Part shown: positions 6,897-14,780 of the stretch, one piece after another
How the letters are laid out: each line of letters opens with the position of its first letter
How positions within the stretch are numbered: position 1 is the stretch's first letter
NCBI GenBank assembly: GCA_005798335.1
Contig: SYJV01000111.1
Location: forward strand, 1 to 43,504
DNA: 43,504 nt
Reading direction: 5' to 3'
Source of the DNA: Planctomycetaceae bacterium
GTDB lineage: Bacteria > Planctomycetota > Planctomycetia > Pirellulales > Pirellulaceae
The notes under the pieces: model-generated
Database searches by the model: none
What the model saw: the letters and a program-made list of their open reading frames with translations, nothing else
Told to the model about the DNA's origin: nothing
Translations under genes and position numbers: made by a program

Positions 6897-7263
6897 AACC
6901 AAAACGCCAGCGACGCGGCTGCGCGATGCGTCTGAGTTTTGCGAGGATCTTCGGATCAAGTCGCATGAAATGATCGGATTCCGATGCTGCGCTCGCGAGA
7001 GCTCGATCCATGTGACGCTCGATTGCTTTCGACGACTGCTGCTGAAGCATGGCGGATTGAATGCTTTGCGCACCGAGCGTTACGACGATTCCATGTTTTG
7101 TTACGTCCAGATCCGTTCGGTGCAAGTCGTCACGGTGCTGCTGGCCGAACAAGTCGAGCAGCTGCGATTGTCGACATTGGCCGCACAATCATTCATCGCT
7201 GGGGCAATGCCAGTGAGCATGCACGCCCCCGGCCGCCAGTTGTTACTAACGGCGAAGGATTGA
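6889..7263 (+). CDS. Unknown early protein (124 aa)
   Basis: The start lies inside the end of the preceding gene (8-base overlap). The sequence is basic at the N-terminus (PRTKTPATRLRDASEF), has a CC pair (GFRCCARESS), and a beta-rich centre (IHVTLDCFRRLLLKHGG, MFCYVQIRSVQVVTVLLAEQ). It may be a small DNA- or RNA-binding protein, but I do not recognise a family. Operon position supports that it is real. Confidence 0.5.
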   Translation: MPRTKTPATRLRDASEFCEDLRIKSHEMIGFRCCARESSIHVTLDCFRRLLLKHGGLNALRTERYDDSMFCYVQIRSVQVVTVLLAEQVEQLRLSTLAAQSFIAGAMPVSMHAPGRQLLLTAKD

Positions 7264-7265
7264 CG

Positions 7266-7457
7266 ATGGCAGAGTACAACAGCGCACGCGATGCAGCGTG
7301 TTGTGGTGGTCCGACGCTGCATCGCTGGACGCCTCATCCAGCGATGGAGGAATGTGTCGTGTGCCAGAATCGCAGACTGGAGTGGAGCGATGAATGCAAG
7401 CCGTGCGAACGTGCGAAACGCTGCGAAGATTTTGAGGAGTTTGTCAATGAAGACTGA
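7266..7457 (+). CDS. Cys-rich putative zinc-binding mini-protein (63 aa)
   Basis: The ATG lies two bases after the preceding stop. Within 63 residues there are Cys pairs CCGG, CVVC and CKPC, then a final RC, with His residues in between (HRWTPH). Two CxxC pairs separated by 13 residues (CVVCQNRRLEWSDECKPC) form a classic zinc-ribbon spacing. Such mini-proteins are usually nucleic-acid or protein adaptors. No specific partner can be named. Its end overlaps the acetyltransferase start. Confidence 0.6.
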   Translation: MAEYNSARDAACCGGPTLHRWTPHPAMEECVVCQNRRLEWSDECKPCERAKRCEDFEEFVNED

Positions 7458-7983
7458 TTATTCGGCTTTGCACGTCAGGTGGATGATTCGCCGCGATCAG
7501 GATCGTGTCCTTGAGATCGAGAAGGATTGTTTTGCATCGCCTTGGACTCGTGGAGACTTCGAACGAGCGATTTCGACCCGAAACAAGATTGGGATGGTTG
7601 TCGAAGAGCTCGACGAACATCAGGTTTTAGGATTCATGATTTACGAGCTATTCGGCAATCGATTGAATCTGGCCAGGATCGCGGTCGAAAAGCGGTACCG
7701 TCGTGAAGGAGTTGGATCGGCGATGATTCGCAAGTTGCTCTCGAAGCTGGGCTATTTCAGGCGGACGATGATCACAGCGAAACTGCGGGAGTCCGAATTA
7801 GAAGCACAGTTGTTTTTCAAAAGCTTCGACTTCCGGGCAATTGGGTTACTCAGAGGCTACTTCGACGGCAACGGCGAAGATGCTTACATGATGCGTTATC
7901 GGCTGCCTAGTCGGTGTACAAGGAAGCGAGAACCTGCTTTTATCTGTCTTGATCGCGACGATTGGAAAGCTTGGGAAAAATGA
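7447..7983 (+). CDS. GNAT-family N-acetyltransferase, RimI-like (178 aa)
   Basis: The fold signature of RimI-type GNAT enzymes is clear: an N-terminal IEKDCFASPWTRGDFERAI (residues 24-42; the 'E..F..PWS...F' block), a strand LGFMIYELFGNRLNL, and acetyl-CoA motif A, VEKRYRREGVGSAMIRKLL (80-98). The C-terminal block is AQLFFKSFDFRAIGLLRGYF (120-139). RimI acetylates the N-terminus of ribosomal protein S18. A phage copy may modify host or phage proteins, target unknown. The ATG lies inside the zinc mini-protein gene and the stop overlaps the next start (ATGA). Confidence 0.88.
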   Translation: MKTDYSALHVRWMIRRDQDRVLEIEKDCFASPWTRGDFERAISTRNKIGMVVEELDEHQVLGFMIYELFGNRLNLARIAVEKRYRREGVGSAMIRKLLSKLGYFRRTMITAKLRESELEAQLFFKSFDFRAIGLLRGYFDGNGEDAYMMRYRLPSRCTRKREPAFICLDRDDWKAWEK

Positions 7984-8402
7984 AAATACCGATAACCAAA
8001 AACCTATCAAACTTAGGCTCTGATCAGATAGGTTGCATTGAGGTAACCGACGATTTTGCCGATCGAATGGCGATTCATTTTGCATCCGGAGGCGCTTTCG
8101 AACTTCATGCTATGCTCTCCCGCGAATGTGGAGAATACAAGATTTTGGTCGTTTCGATCGCTCCAAAAGGTTCAGCCGCCAAATCGCAACGATCGAATCT
8201 GCTTACTGAGATCGACCAGGCGATTCAGCAGGTAAAGGATGTGATGAATGGGCTGGTCGCTCAAGGACGCTGGAACCGAGTTGACGCTGCCGAAGAACTG
8301 TTGTTGGAGTTCGTGAAAATCAAAGTTTGCGCGGCTGAATCGCTGATCAAGCAGTTGGACCTATCTGGCAATTGCGAAAGTGCAGGTGAGACATGGACCT
8401 AA
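7980..8402 (+). CDS. Unknown early protein (140 aa)
   Basis: The ATG overlaps the stop of the acetyltransferase gene (ATGA). The N-terminal half is beta-rich (IGCIEVTDDFADRMAIHF, EYKILVVSIAPKG) and the C-terminal half helical (NLLTEIDQAIQQVKDVMN, AAEELLLEFVKIKVCAAE). No family is recognised. Codon use matches the rest of the early operon. It is the second last gene before the strand change. Confidence 0.5.
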   Translation: MKIPITKNLSNLGSDQIGCIEVTDDFADRMAIHFASGGAFELHAMLSRECGEYKILVVSIAPKGSAAKSQRSNLLTEIDQAIQQVKDVMNGLVAQGRWNRVDAAEELLLEFVKIKVCAAESLIKQLDLSGNCESAGETWT

Positions 8403-8794
8403 AAGTTTTGAAGTGTGAAAACGTCGATCAAGCGCCTGAGATACTGATTTACTTTTGGATTGAAACACTCGGGGACTTCATTCATTGCATTCATCGTGCG
8501 CGAACGCGACCGAGTGGTGGCGACCCCGAAATGTTTTCGGCAGCGGTTCAAGCAGACTTAGACAACGCATTCGCTGACCAAAAAGCATTGGTTGAAATGC
8601 TAAAGAAACGCCAAGGATTCGCCTTTGCTGATCATGAAGAATACAAGCGGTGGTATCGGTGGTGGAACCAGTGGCACAAGTACAGTTTGAGCAACGAACG
8701 CTGGGAGCAGCTAAACAGCAGTTTACTGTGGGACGGATCGCAAACCGAAGAGACGTTCGCCGCGTGGCGGCCTGAAGGGGATTGGCGAACCTAA
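8393..8794 (+). CDS. Unknown early protein (133 aa), last gene of the rightward operon
   Basis: It overlaps the preceding gene by 10 bases. The sequence is helical and rich in Trp and Tyr (EEYKRWYRWWNQWHKYSL, EILIYFWIETLGDFIHC). No family is recognised. It is followed at 8910 by the end of the methyltransferase gene on the other strand, so the two operons converge. The 115-base gap has a weak hairpin (TCACC / GGTGA, 8831-8849) but no clear T-run. Confidence 0.5.
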   Translation: MDLKVLKCENVDQAPEILIYFWIETLGDFIHCIHRARTRPSGGDPEMFSAAVQADLDNAFADQKALVEMLKKRQGFAFADHEEYKRWYRWWNQWHKYSLSNERWEQLNSSLLWDGSQTEETFAAWRPEGDWRT

Positions 8795-8909
8795 TGTCAA
8801 GGGTGCGTGTAGTAAGCGCCAGCAGCGATAGTCACCACGGATCCCGGTGATGTGATGAGTGTCTGTGGATTCGGAAGCAAATGAAACATAAATGATTTAG
8901 GCTCCGGCT

Positions 8910-9989
8910 TTAGGCGGTTACTTTTCTAAAATTGCGGCGACTCGAGCCCGATCGAACGCGTGGTTCGTCCAATAGTTTCCGTAAATGTTTTGCCAGCACC
9001 TCGGCAAACCTAACGGGAACAGCGTTCCCGATTTGTTGGGCGACTTGCGAAAGCGTTCCATAAAAAGTGTAGCGGTCGGGGAAAGACTGCAACGCAGCAG
9101 CCTCACGCAAAGAGATCGCGCGATCCTGTTCAGGATGGCCGTAACGACCGTTGGAGATACTATGGCACCGGCCCGTAAGCGTAGGTGCCGGAAGATCCCA
9201 AGCCATCCTTCCATAAACATCCGTGTGGCCCTTGTACTCTCCACTATGACATACAAGCTTAAGTTCCGAAGGCCAGGCCCTACGATCACCGCCATTCGAA
9301 GGTGTGTGCCGCAATCGTTTAAGATTCAACTCAGATATTCCAGAGCAAACATGGTTAGGAAATGTTGCGTCGGACTGACCCGCGTCCAAGGCAGGAAAAT
9401 GCTCAATTGCATCGCGTACCGTTCGAAAGCTCCGACTGGCGCCTCCGTAGTTTGGTCCAGGCAGTGAAACAGGAGCACCTCTCACGGCCAGCAGCACAAG
9501 CCTGCGTCGGCCTTGAGGAACTCCATAATGTTTGGCGTCAAGCACATCGCTAGCCACACAATAGCCATTGTGCATTAGCATGCGTACAAAACGATTGTAC
9601 GTGCTATTGCCAGGCACTTTTGCAAGGCCAGGAACGTTCTCGATAATAATTGCGCGAGGCAATGAGCTCTCAACTATTCGGCCAAACGCACTAAGAACAG
9701 TTGCATCACCAGATTTCGAGCATCCCTTTCTCTGTTGGCTAAATGGTTGGCATGGGGCGCAACCTACAAAAACGGCATCCTCACTGCGTCGATTTCCAAC
9801 GATGGACTTGATGTCTGACATTCCAATGGCTCGAACATCCTTGCATAAAAATACAGCCCCGAGGTTATTCGAGGTGTAAGATTTAGCGCAGCATTCATTG
9901 ATGTCGATGCCCGCGACAACATCCACCCCAGCGTCTTTCAACCCTCGAGTAAATCCGCCAGCTCCACAAAAAAAATCAATTGCAATCAT
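8910..9989 (-). CDS. C5-cytosine DNA methyltransferase (359 aa)
   Basis: Transfers a methyl group from S-adenosylmethionine to C5 of cytosine in a specific DNA site. Motif I is DFFCGAGG (residues 5-12), motif IV APCQPFS with catalytic C80, motif VI IIIENVPGL (115-122), motif VIII QGRRR (159-163), and motif X QQIGNAVP (318-325). The target-recognition region (about 165-290) is short and not assignable. The start is the ATG at 9989, in an ATGA overlap with the response-regulator stop; it starts right at motif I, as these enzymes do. No restriction nuclease is encoded next to it. The gene is more A/T-rich than the phage genes around it. Confidence 0.95.
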   Translation of the reverse strand: MIAIDFFCGAGGFTRGLKDAGVDVVAGIDINECCAKSYTSNNLGAVFLCKDVRAIGMSDIKSIVGNRRSEDAVFVGCAPCQPFSQQRKGCSKSGDATVLSAFGRIVESSLPRAIIIENVPGLAKVPGNSTYNRFVRMLMHNGYCVASDVLDAKHYGVPQGRRRLVLLAVRGAPVSLPGPNYGGASRSFRTVRDAIEHFPALDAGQSDATFPNHVCSGISELNLKRLRHTPSNGGDRRAWPSELKLVCHSGEYKGHTDVYGRMAWDLPAPTLTGRCHSISNGRYGHPEQDRAISLREAAALQSFPDRYTFYGTLSQVAQQIGNAVPVRFAEVLAKHLRKLLDEPRVRSGSSRRNFRKVTA

Positions 9990-11101
9990 TGCGGGATAAC
10001 GTTTTTTGTTCGTTGCAAACCAGCGACAATACTTTTGCTCCAATCGTCGAAATCTCGCTCTGGAAGACCTGGTCGTGCGGCGGTCTGTAGATAAGCCCAG
10101 GAGATCAATTCTCGAAACGGACTGTCGATCGAAGCAATGCGCCTAAAATGGTCTTGATTGGACAATTCATTCAAGTCAACCAACAACAGTGACTTCAGAT
10201 TCAAAAACATCTCGGGAATTCGACCTGACAGTTCGGGTATCGGCACGATCTCCTTTGAAAATCCATGGGAAAGCACGTTTACCTGCAAGAATTTTTGAAG
10301 TTTATCGGCTCTTGCATCATGCTGATTCAGGCATTTCAACCCGCTCTCAATGTTGACACAATTTGCAGCTAAAACTTGAGCGACCTTGGCTTTCCTGGTT
10401 CCATTGCAAACTAAATCGCATGAGGGAGTCAGGATAACTATGAAGCTCTCGGCATCATCTGCCGGACAGCCAGCTCGTTGATATACGTCGCCAAGGCAAG
10501 GCGAACTGCTCACGGGCGGATATATGTATTGCTCCCAGCTCTTCAATAATTCAATATGCTGGACGTATTCATCCATCGCGGCGGCAAGGCGTCGTCGAGC
10601 TGAGCGAATAACCGACTGTCTGCAACCCTCAGCGTCAGTCCCGAAATGACCGAACGAAAATGGAGCAACTTCGCGAAGCGCGATTGACAACTCTGCTCTT
10701 ACCCTTGACTGTGTTTCACGCAGTAGTTCAACATGGGGCTCGAATCGGTTAATTGCTTGTGCGAATTCCGTCGGGCTGTCCTTGCCTTTCTTAACAAGCG
10801 TTACAAACGGATGCGGCTTTTCCTTTAAATCGGCCAACAGTTCAGGATACGCTGAATAAATGATAATTGGGCAGAAGCATCTCTCCCAGATTTCATGATA
10901 TACGCCTGCTCCAGGGGCTTTAGACTCAGCAGAGTTGCCATATTGAGCAAGATCCAAGACCACAATATCGGGCGAGTAGTCAAGGATTCTGTCCAATCCA
11001 AATTCAAAATCTTCTACTTTCGTTTCATGATTATTTTCTTTAAGGTCATCTACTACGACGGCAACCGACTCTTCTTCGTCTTCAATGAACAAAACACGCA
11101 T
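9986..11101 (-). CDS. Response regulator with REC domain and large unknown C-terminal domain (371 aa)
   Basis: Residues 1-120 form a receiver domain: acidic pair E7-D8 in FIEDEEE, phospho-acceptor D50 in DIVVLDLAQYG, S83 in IIIYSAYP, and Lys near 104 in TLVKKG. The C-terminal 250 residues are not a known DNA-binding output domain. They contain a helical segment (130-190), the striking LTPSCDLV motif (224-231), further Cys residues (C248, C257), and a conserved-looking SPFRELISWAYLQTAARPG (327-345). The gene lies 32 bases downstream of the kinase gene and overlaps the methyltransferase start. I infer that it is phosphorylated by the kinase and controls either the methyltransferase or an activity in its own C-terminal domain. 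Confidence 0.85.
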   Translation of the reverse strand: MRVLFIEDEEESVAVVVDDLKENNHETKVEDFEFGLDRILDYSPDIVVLDLAQYGNSAESKAPGAGVYHEIWERCFCPIIIYSAYPELLADLKEKPHPFVTLVKKGKDSPTEFAQAINRFEPHVELLRETQSRVRAELSIALREVAPFSFGHFGTDAEGCRQSVIRSARRRLAAAMDEYVQHIELLKSWEQYIYPPVSSSPCLGDVYQRAGCPADDAESFIVILTPSCDLVCNGTRKAKVAQVLAANCVNIESGLKCLNQHDARADKLQKFLQVNVLSHGFSKEIVPIPELSGRIPEMFLNLKSLLLVDLNELSNQDHFRRIASIDSPFRELISWAYLQTAARPGLPERDFDDWSKSIVAGLQRTKNVIPQ

Positions 11102-11133
11102 TCTTGCATCCCTAAATCAAAAAGTGAAAGCAT

Positions 11134-13287
11134 CTAAGCTGGGCAAGGAATATCAAAACCAAAAGTCGCGCCGCCCAGCGCGCCATCTTTTTTCGCAAAC
11201 AGTACGCCTCCGTAGCCGCTAATAATTTCCGATGCAATTGTCAGCCCCATGCCAATACCGCTTGGCCGTCGAGTCACTCCTGGCAGGAAAATCTTGTCTA
11301 GCGCGTCCGCGTCGATTCCTGGTCCTGTATCATCTATCCAAACGCGTATCTTTCGTTCCGCTTTCCTATGTAATATGCGGACTCTTATTCGCCTGTCTTC
11401 CTTGGGAGCTAAGCCCAGCCAATATATCGCATTCGTAAATATGTTTAAAAAAACGGTTTCGAGTTCGCCTGGATCGACTATTACTTCACTGCGAGTTTTT
11501 GGCAACTGCACACTAATCTTTTTCTTTCGAAGTTCGGATTCAAGTATTGAAATGCAGTTTGATAGAGAGTCTTCAATGACAGACTTTCGTTTGCGTCTAG
11601 TAAATGTGTGACTGGCTAAGGGTGAAAATGTATCTGCGAGCTTATCAAGGGCTGATAAGGAGTCATCCGCAAGCGCATAATACCTGTCGAGTTTTTGATC
11701 AGCAAAAGGTGAGAACCTTTGCTTGACCATTTCGAGAAATCTTGCGACAACCGTTGTCCTGTTGCGTATTTCGTGCACCAGCATATTGCAAATAGTACCA
11801 ACTGTCGCCATGCGACTATAGAAAATCAACCTCTCTTCAATAGACTTTATAGTCGAGTCGATCCTCTCGCTGTATGCCTCTACCAAAGGAACTGTCTGCG
11901 ACGCAGAACCTCCCTCGTCAACAATCTCATTGATTTGATCTATGAGAAGTTCTGTTGATAGATCTTCAAATAGGTTTTTTATTGGTTTCGCGCGTTTTAC
12001 ACGATCTTGTTCTCGTTCAATTTCGAGCAACCCAACTATTGCCATCAGCATTTGCTCAAACCCTAAAACTGCGTCGCTGGAAACGAGTCGCTCACGGTCG
12101 CTCGTGTCAACAATACCTGGATTTTCGTCGCCCGTAATTGCAACATATCCAACGACCTGACTCGTGCTCAGGCGGTTGCCCACCTTGCTAATTCGGCGAA
12201 GGTCAAGGCCAAGCCAGTCGCGGGCATTATCTGACTTTGGGAGCACGAGGACGCCGTCCCGGTACACAGAAATACCTTTGTGTACACTGATGGCTTTTCG
12301 AATTTTTGATTTTTGGAAGTTAAACTTCTCTGATATTTCGTCTGTGTCCTCGGCAGCAATATCCCAAGCGCGAATTTCGAAGTCAAATGCACCGCATTTT
12401 GGAGTAGATCTTTCAAACCCGCGTAATCCTGCGTCTTGGATGTCATCATAGACCTGTTCCCATGTATGCCGAAGTGATTTTTGCCTCGACTTGCCATTTT
12501 TAAGTGGCTTGAATATATATGTTGCTTTTATGTCGCCCGTTTCGCTTGCATTGCCATGAATTCTATACTTTGGACTAGATAAAAATGACGGGGATTCGAT
12601 TCGCACTTCTTTTCCGCTAGCCGTGGCATCCTCGTCGTTTCGACACACAAAGATGTTAAGTTCCCCCGTCTCCTTAAAGGGCGAGATAAGCCGCGCGAGA
12701 TTTTCTTCCAAGTTTGATATCGTGGCTTCATCCCATTCCCTGTGCAATCCACCGATTTCGATCAGGGTGCCTGAGATATCAAATGGGCTCGCGCTGGGAT
12801 ATTTTCGTAATTTTATGGTGCAATCGTCAAGCCGAGAATTGTTGGATAGTTCACTCCAGTCGACAATTAGCTCGAAACACGGGTGATGGGCGCTCTGCGT
12901 AAGAAGTCGGAAATGATGTCCAAGTCGCGAAATTGACAGACGGCCGAGGCCTTTCTCTCCAACCACCCGTCGTTCCTTACCATCCTTGGACAACCGAGGG
13001 TTTAACTCTTTGTATGGGGTTGCGATAACACACCAAACGTTTTGGATCAGTTCCTTTGTCATACCGATTCCATCATCTTCGATTATGATTTGTGGGCCTG
13101 TAAGTTCACTATTAGCAAACCGAATATATGCGTTCTGCGCAAAGGCATCATATGAATTCTTAACAAGTTCAATTACTGCAACCACATCGTTCGTAACAAG
13201 CCCAGCTCCAAGTGCGGCTAGTACACGTGGATGCATTTGTAATTTGATTTGCTCAAACGAGTCGGGTGTATTGTTTTTCGGATTCAT
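11134..13287 (-). CDS. Soluble protein with MutL/MORC-like GHKL ATPase fused to a histidine kinase (717 aa)
   Basis: Two GHKL ATPase modules lie in one chain. The first (residues 20-200) is Hsp90/MutL/MORC-like: VAVIELVKNSYDA (37-48), EDDGIGM (70-76), VVGEKGLGRLSISRLG (108-123). A middle region of about 250 residues is unassigned. The second is a histidine kinase: phospho-acceptor box MLVHEIRN with H505, N-box LNIFTNA (614-620), G1 DDTGPGID (652-659), and G2 SGIGMGLTI (676-684). No membrane segment is seen, so it acts in the cytoplasm. Start: ATG at 13287; upstream TTG starts exist but add a non-conserved-looking leader. The next gene is its likely response regulator. Codon use is more A/T-rich than in neighbours, suggesting transfer as a cargo module. 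Confidence 0.88.
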   Translation of the reverse strand: MNPKNNTPDSFEQIKLQMHPRVLAALGAGLVTNDVVAVIELVKNSYDAFAQNAYIRFANSELTGPQIIIEDDGIGMTKELIQNVWCVIATPYKELNPRLSKDGKERRVVGEKGLGRLSISRLGHHFRLLTQSAHHPCFELIVDWSELSNNSRLDDCTIKLRKYPSASPFDISGTLIEIGGLHREWDEATISNLEENLARLISPFKETGELNIFVCRNDEDATASGKEVRIESPSFLSSPKYRIHGNASETGDIKATYIFKPLKNGKSRQKSLRHTWEQVYDDIQDAGLRGFERSTPKCGAFDFEIRAWDIAAEDTDEISEKFNFQKSKIRKAISVHKGISVYRDGVLVLPKSDNARDWLGLDLRRISKVGNRLSTSQVVGYVAITGDENPGIVDTSDRERLVSSDAVLGFEQMLMAIVGLLEIEREQDRVKRAKPIKNLFEDLSTELLIDQINEIVDEGGSASQTVPLVEAYSERIDSTIKSIEERLIFYSRMATVGTICNMLVHEIRNRTTVVARFLEMVKQRFSPFADQKLDRYYALADDSLSALDKLADTFSPLASHTFTRRKRKSVIEDSLSNCISILESELRKKKISVQLPKTRSEVIVDPGELETVFLNIFTNAIYWLGLAPKEDRRIRVRILHRKAERKIRVWIDDTGPGIDADALDKIFLPGVTRRPSGIGMGLTIASEIISGYGGVLFAKKDGALGGATFGFDIPCPA

Positions 13288-13398
13288 TTTCGTAAAGTGG
13301 CGGACAAGGACCATGTAGATTGAGATGACAATCACGCTATGCAATTAACGGTCGTCGATGGCGAGTTGCTTAGTCTACACACTCGCTCGTCCGTTGCG

Positions 13399-13680
13399 TC
13401 ACACCTTGGGAAGAAGTTCAAAAGCTTTTACTCCCAATGCCGCCGCGATGTGCGGCAATTTGTCCAGGCCGATCGAACGGCCGCTTTCGAAATGGTACCA
13501 GGTCGGACGGGCAACGTTGGCTGCCTTGGCGCACTGAACCGCCGACAAGCCTTTGCTGACTCTCGTTTCGCGGATCAGCGCACCGACCGCCACCAGGAAC
13601 GCGTCAGAATCGACGGCTGGCGGCTCGGGCGTTGGAGCGGGTTTAGTTGCGGCTGGGGCCGCTGATCGTTTCTTGGGCAT
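13399..13680 (-). CDS. XRE-family HTH transcription regulator (93 aa)
   Basis: After an Ala/Pro-rich N-terminal arm (residues 1-25) comes a Cro/CI-type HTH: VGALIRETRVSKGLSAVQ, CAKAANVARPTWYHFESG and LDKLPHIAAALGVKAFELL. There is no peptidase or dimerisation domain, so it is a short regulator of Cro size or one half of a repressor pair. It is likely to bind an operator in the control region; the 25-bp palindrome at 14723 is one candidate. Its start overlaps the end of the upstream gene by 38 bases. It may set the switch between lysogeny and growth, and is transcribed towards the kinase module. Confidence 0.85.
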   Translation of the reverse strand: MPKKRSAAPAATKPAPTPEPPAVDSDAFLVAVGALIRETRVSKGLSAVQCAKAANVARPTWYHFESGRSIGLDKLPHIAAALGVKAFELLPKV

Positions 13681-13933
13681 TTGGGTTGATTCCTAAAGTA
13701 GTTTTCACAATCACGTTGGTCGTGTGGATCATCGCTTCAATCTCGATCGGCAGAGCGACACCGGTAGTCACGAATACCAGCCGGCCGCCGGACCATAGTT
13801 TCCACCGGAATTGGCCGCGTGACGTCTGCGTTCCAGATTCACGACGTCGGCACGGTGGCAGGATCTCAATCTCGATTCGCTCAATCGGTCCACCTTCAAG
13901 AGCGTTTTGGAAGTTTTGGCTAATCGGGTCCAT
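13643..13933 (-). CDS. Unknown small protein (96 aa)
   Basis: The ATG at 13933 is selected for AAAGGA about 8 bases upstream. The protein has a beta-rich core (PIERIEIEILPP, FRWKLWSGGRLVFVTTGVAL) and one helix (IEAMIHTTNVIVKTTLGIN). No domain is recognised. It overlaps the XRE regulator start by 38 bases, so the pair is translationally linked; a role in immunity control is possible from position only. Confidence 0.5.
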   Translation of the reverse strand: MDPISQNFQNALEGGPIERIEIEILPPCRRRESGTQTSRGQFRWKLWSGGRLVFVTTGVALPIEIEAMIHTTNVIVKTTLGINPNAQETISGPSRN

Positions 13934-14078
13934 GTGCGGTTTCCTTTGCGTGGTAGAGGAAGTGCCGGAATGCCGGCTGACTACCCACACTTATCCCCGA
14001 ATGAACACAAATTTAGGTGCTAACGAAAAAAGTCTGGAAAAAAGACCGGCCCCATTTCTGAGGCCGGTCCATCAAACC

Positions 14079-14582
14079 TTACCGGGTGGCGTACCAGCTA
14101 TCCGCTAGTCGTCGTCTCCACTGCGACACCGCACCAGGGGTCACGCCGAGCATTTCGGCTACCGTACTGGTTTCGTGTCCCATCGCCAGCAACTCGGCAA
14201 TCTGGCGGCCGCGAGGGTTTAACCCGTCGAGCCACTGTTGAAAGTCAAGTTTGAAGGCAACCACTCGGGCCGGGTTGGCGTTATCTTTGAACTGTAGGAC
14301 AGTTCCGAAGTCACGCCGTTGCGGCTTTCGTGGGCGATTCTTGGGGCTCATCAGGCACTTTGCCGATTCGCTGAACTGACGATTTGCTTTAACGCTTTTA
14401 ATCGCGAAGTAGGCAATTTTCGTCGGCAAGACGTCGGCGGGTGCCGTCAGGTAGATTCGCCAGGCCAAACTGATCGCATCATCGATTTGATTTCTGCGGT
14501 CCGGTCCGGTGAACGATTTCTCGCCCCAAGCGTTGACGAGTGGAATTAGCTTCTCAATGAAGGTAAGCTGGTCAGGAGCCAT
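14079..14582 (-). CDS. Sigma-region-4-like HTH protein (167 aa)
   Basis: The C-terminal 47 residues match a sigma-70 region 4 / LuxR-like HTH: WLDGLNPRGRQIAELLAMG followed by AEMLGVTPGAVSQWRRRLA (residues 118-160). The N-terminal 80 residues are helical (NQIDDAISLAWRIYLTAP, LPTKIAYFAIKSVKA) and resemble sigma-factor-like proteins that I recall from planctomycete phage regions. It may act as an alternative sigma factor or an activator for late genes. The leader between its promoter (about 14.72 kb) and ATG is about 135 bases and contains a strong hairpin. Confidence 0.75.
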   Translation of the reverse strand: MAPDQLTFIEKLIPLVNAWGEKSFTGPDRRNQIDDAISLAWRIYLTAPADVLPTKIAYFAIKSVKANRQFSESAKCLMSPKNRPRKPQRRDFGTVLQFKDNANPARVVAFKLDFQQWLDGLNPRGRQIAELLAMGHETSTVAEMLGVTPGAVSQWRRRLADSWYATR

Positions 14583-14614
14583 GGTGTTTTTCCCTGCTAG
14601 AGGAACTCGTGGTA

Positions 14615-14648
14615 GGCCCGACTGGCCCGTTCCAGTCGGGCCGTTTTT
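14615..14648 (+). terminator. Intrinsic terminator pointing right, in the leader of the leftward gene
   Basis: An 11-bp perfect stem (GGCCCGACTGG / CCAGTCGGGCC) with a 6-base loop is followed by G and five T on the plus strand. It would stop rightward (antisense) transcription, for example read-through from the early operon. On the minus strand the same hairpin lies in the untranslated leader of the gene that starts at 14582. Confidence 0.7.
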
Positions 14649-14722
14649 GATTGTGGGGTTTCCATCGTTTCAGGCCCCGCTCGCAATCAAATCTAACTTG
14701 TCAAAGATCAGTGTTGTGCCCT

Positions 14723-14747
14723 AATTGTATCCTGACAGGATACAATT
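14723..14747. promoter_or_regulatory. 25-bp perfect palindromic operator
   Basis: The arms AATTGTATCCTG and CAGGATACAATT are exact reverse complements round one central A. It lies in the 199-base gap between two leftward genes and covers the -10 box of a predicted leftward promoter. A palindrome this long and exact in such a place is a typical binding site for a dimeric phage repressor. The protein that binds it is not known; the XRE regulator at 13399 is the best local candidate. Confidence 0.75.
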
Positions 14748-14751
14748 GCAA
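14724..14751 (-). promoter_or_regulatory. Candidate sigma-70 promoter, leftward
   Basis: On the minus strand TTGCAA (14751-14746) and TACAAT (14729-14724) are spaced by 16 bases. The start of transcription would be near 14717, ahead of the sigma-like gene at 14582. The -10 box and spacer lie within the 25-bp palindrome, so a bound repressor would block it. This promoter could drive the whole leftward block down to the methyltransferase. Confidence 0.5.
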
Positions 14752-14780
14752 GGGCCTGGTTATGATTTTTTGGAAAGTTT

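Noticed and set aside
8793-8849. 18-codon open frame after the last early gene
   Set aside because: Too short and without similarity or context; probably chance.
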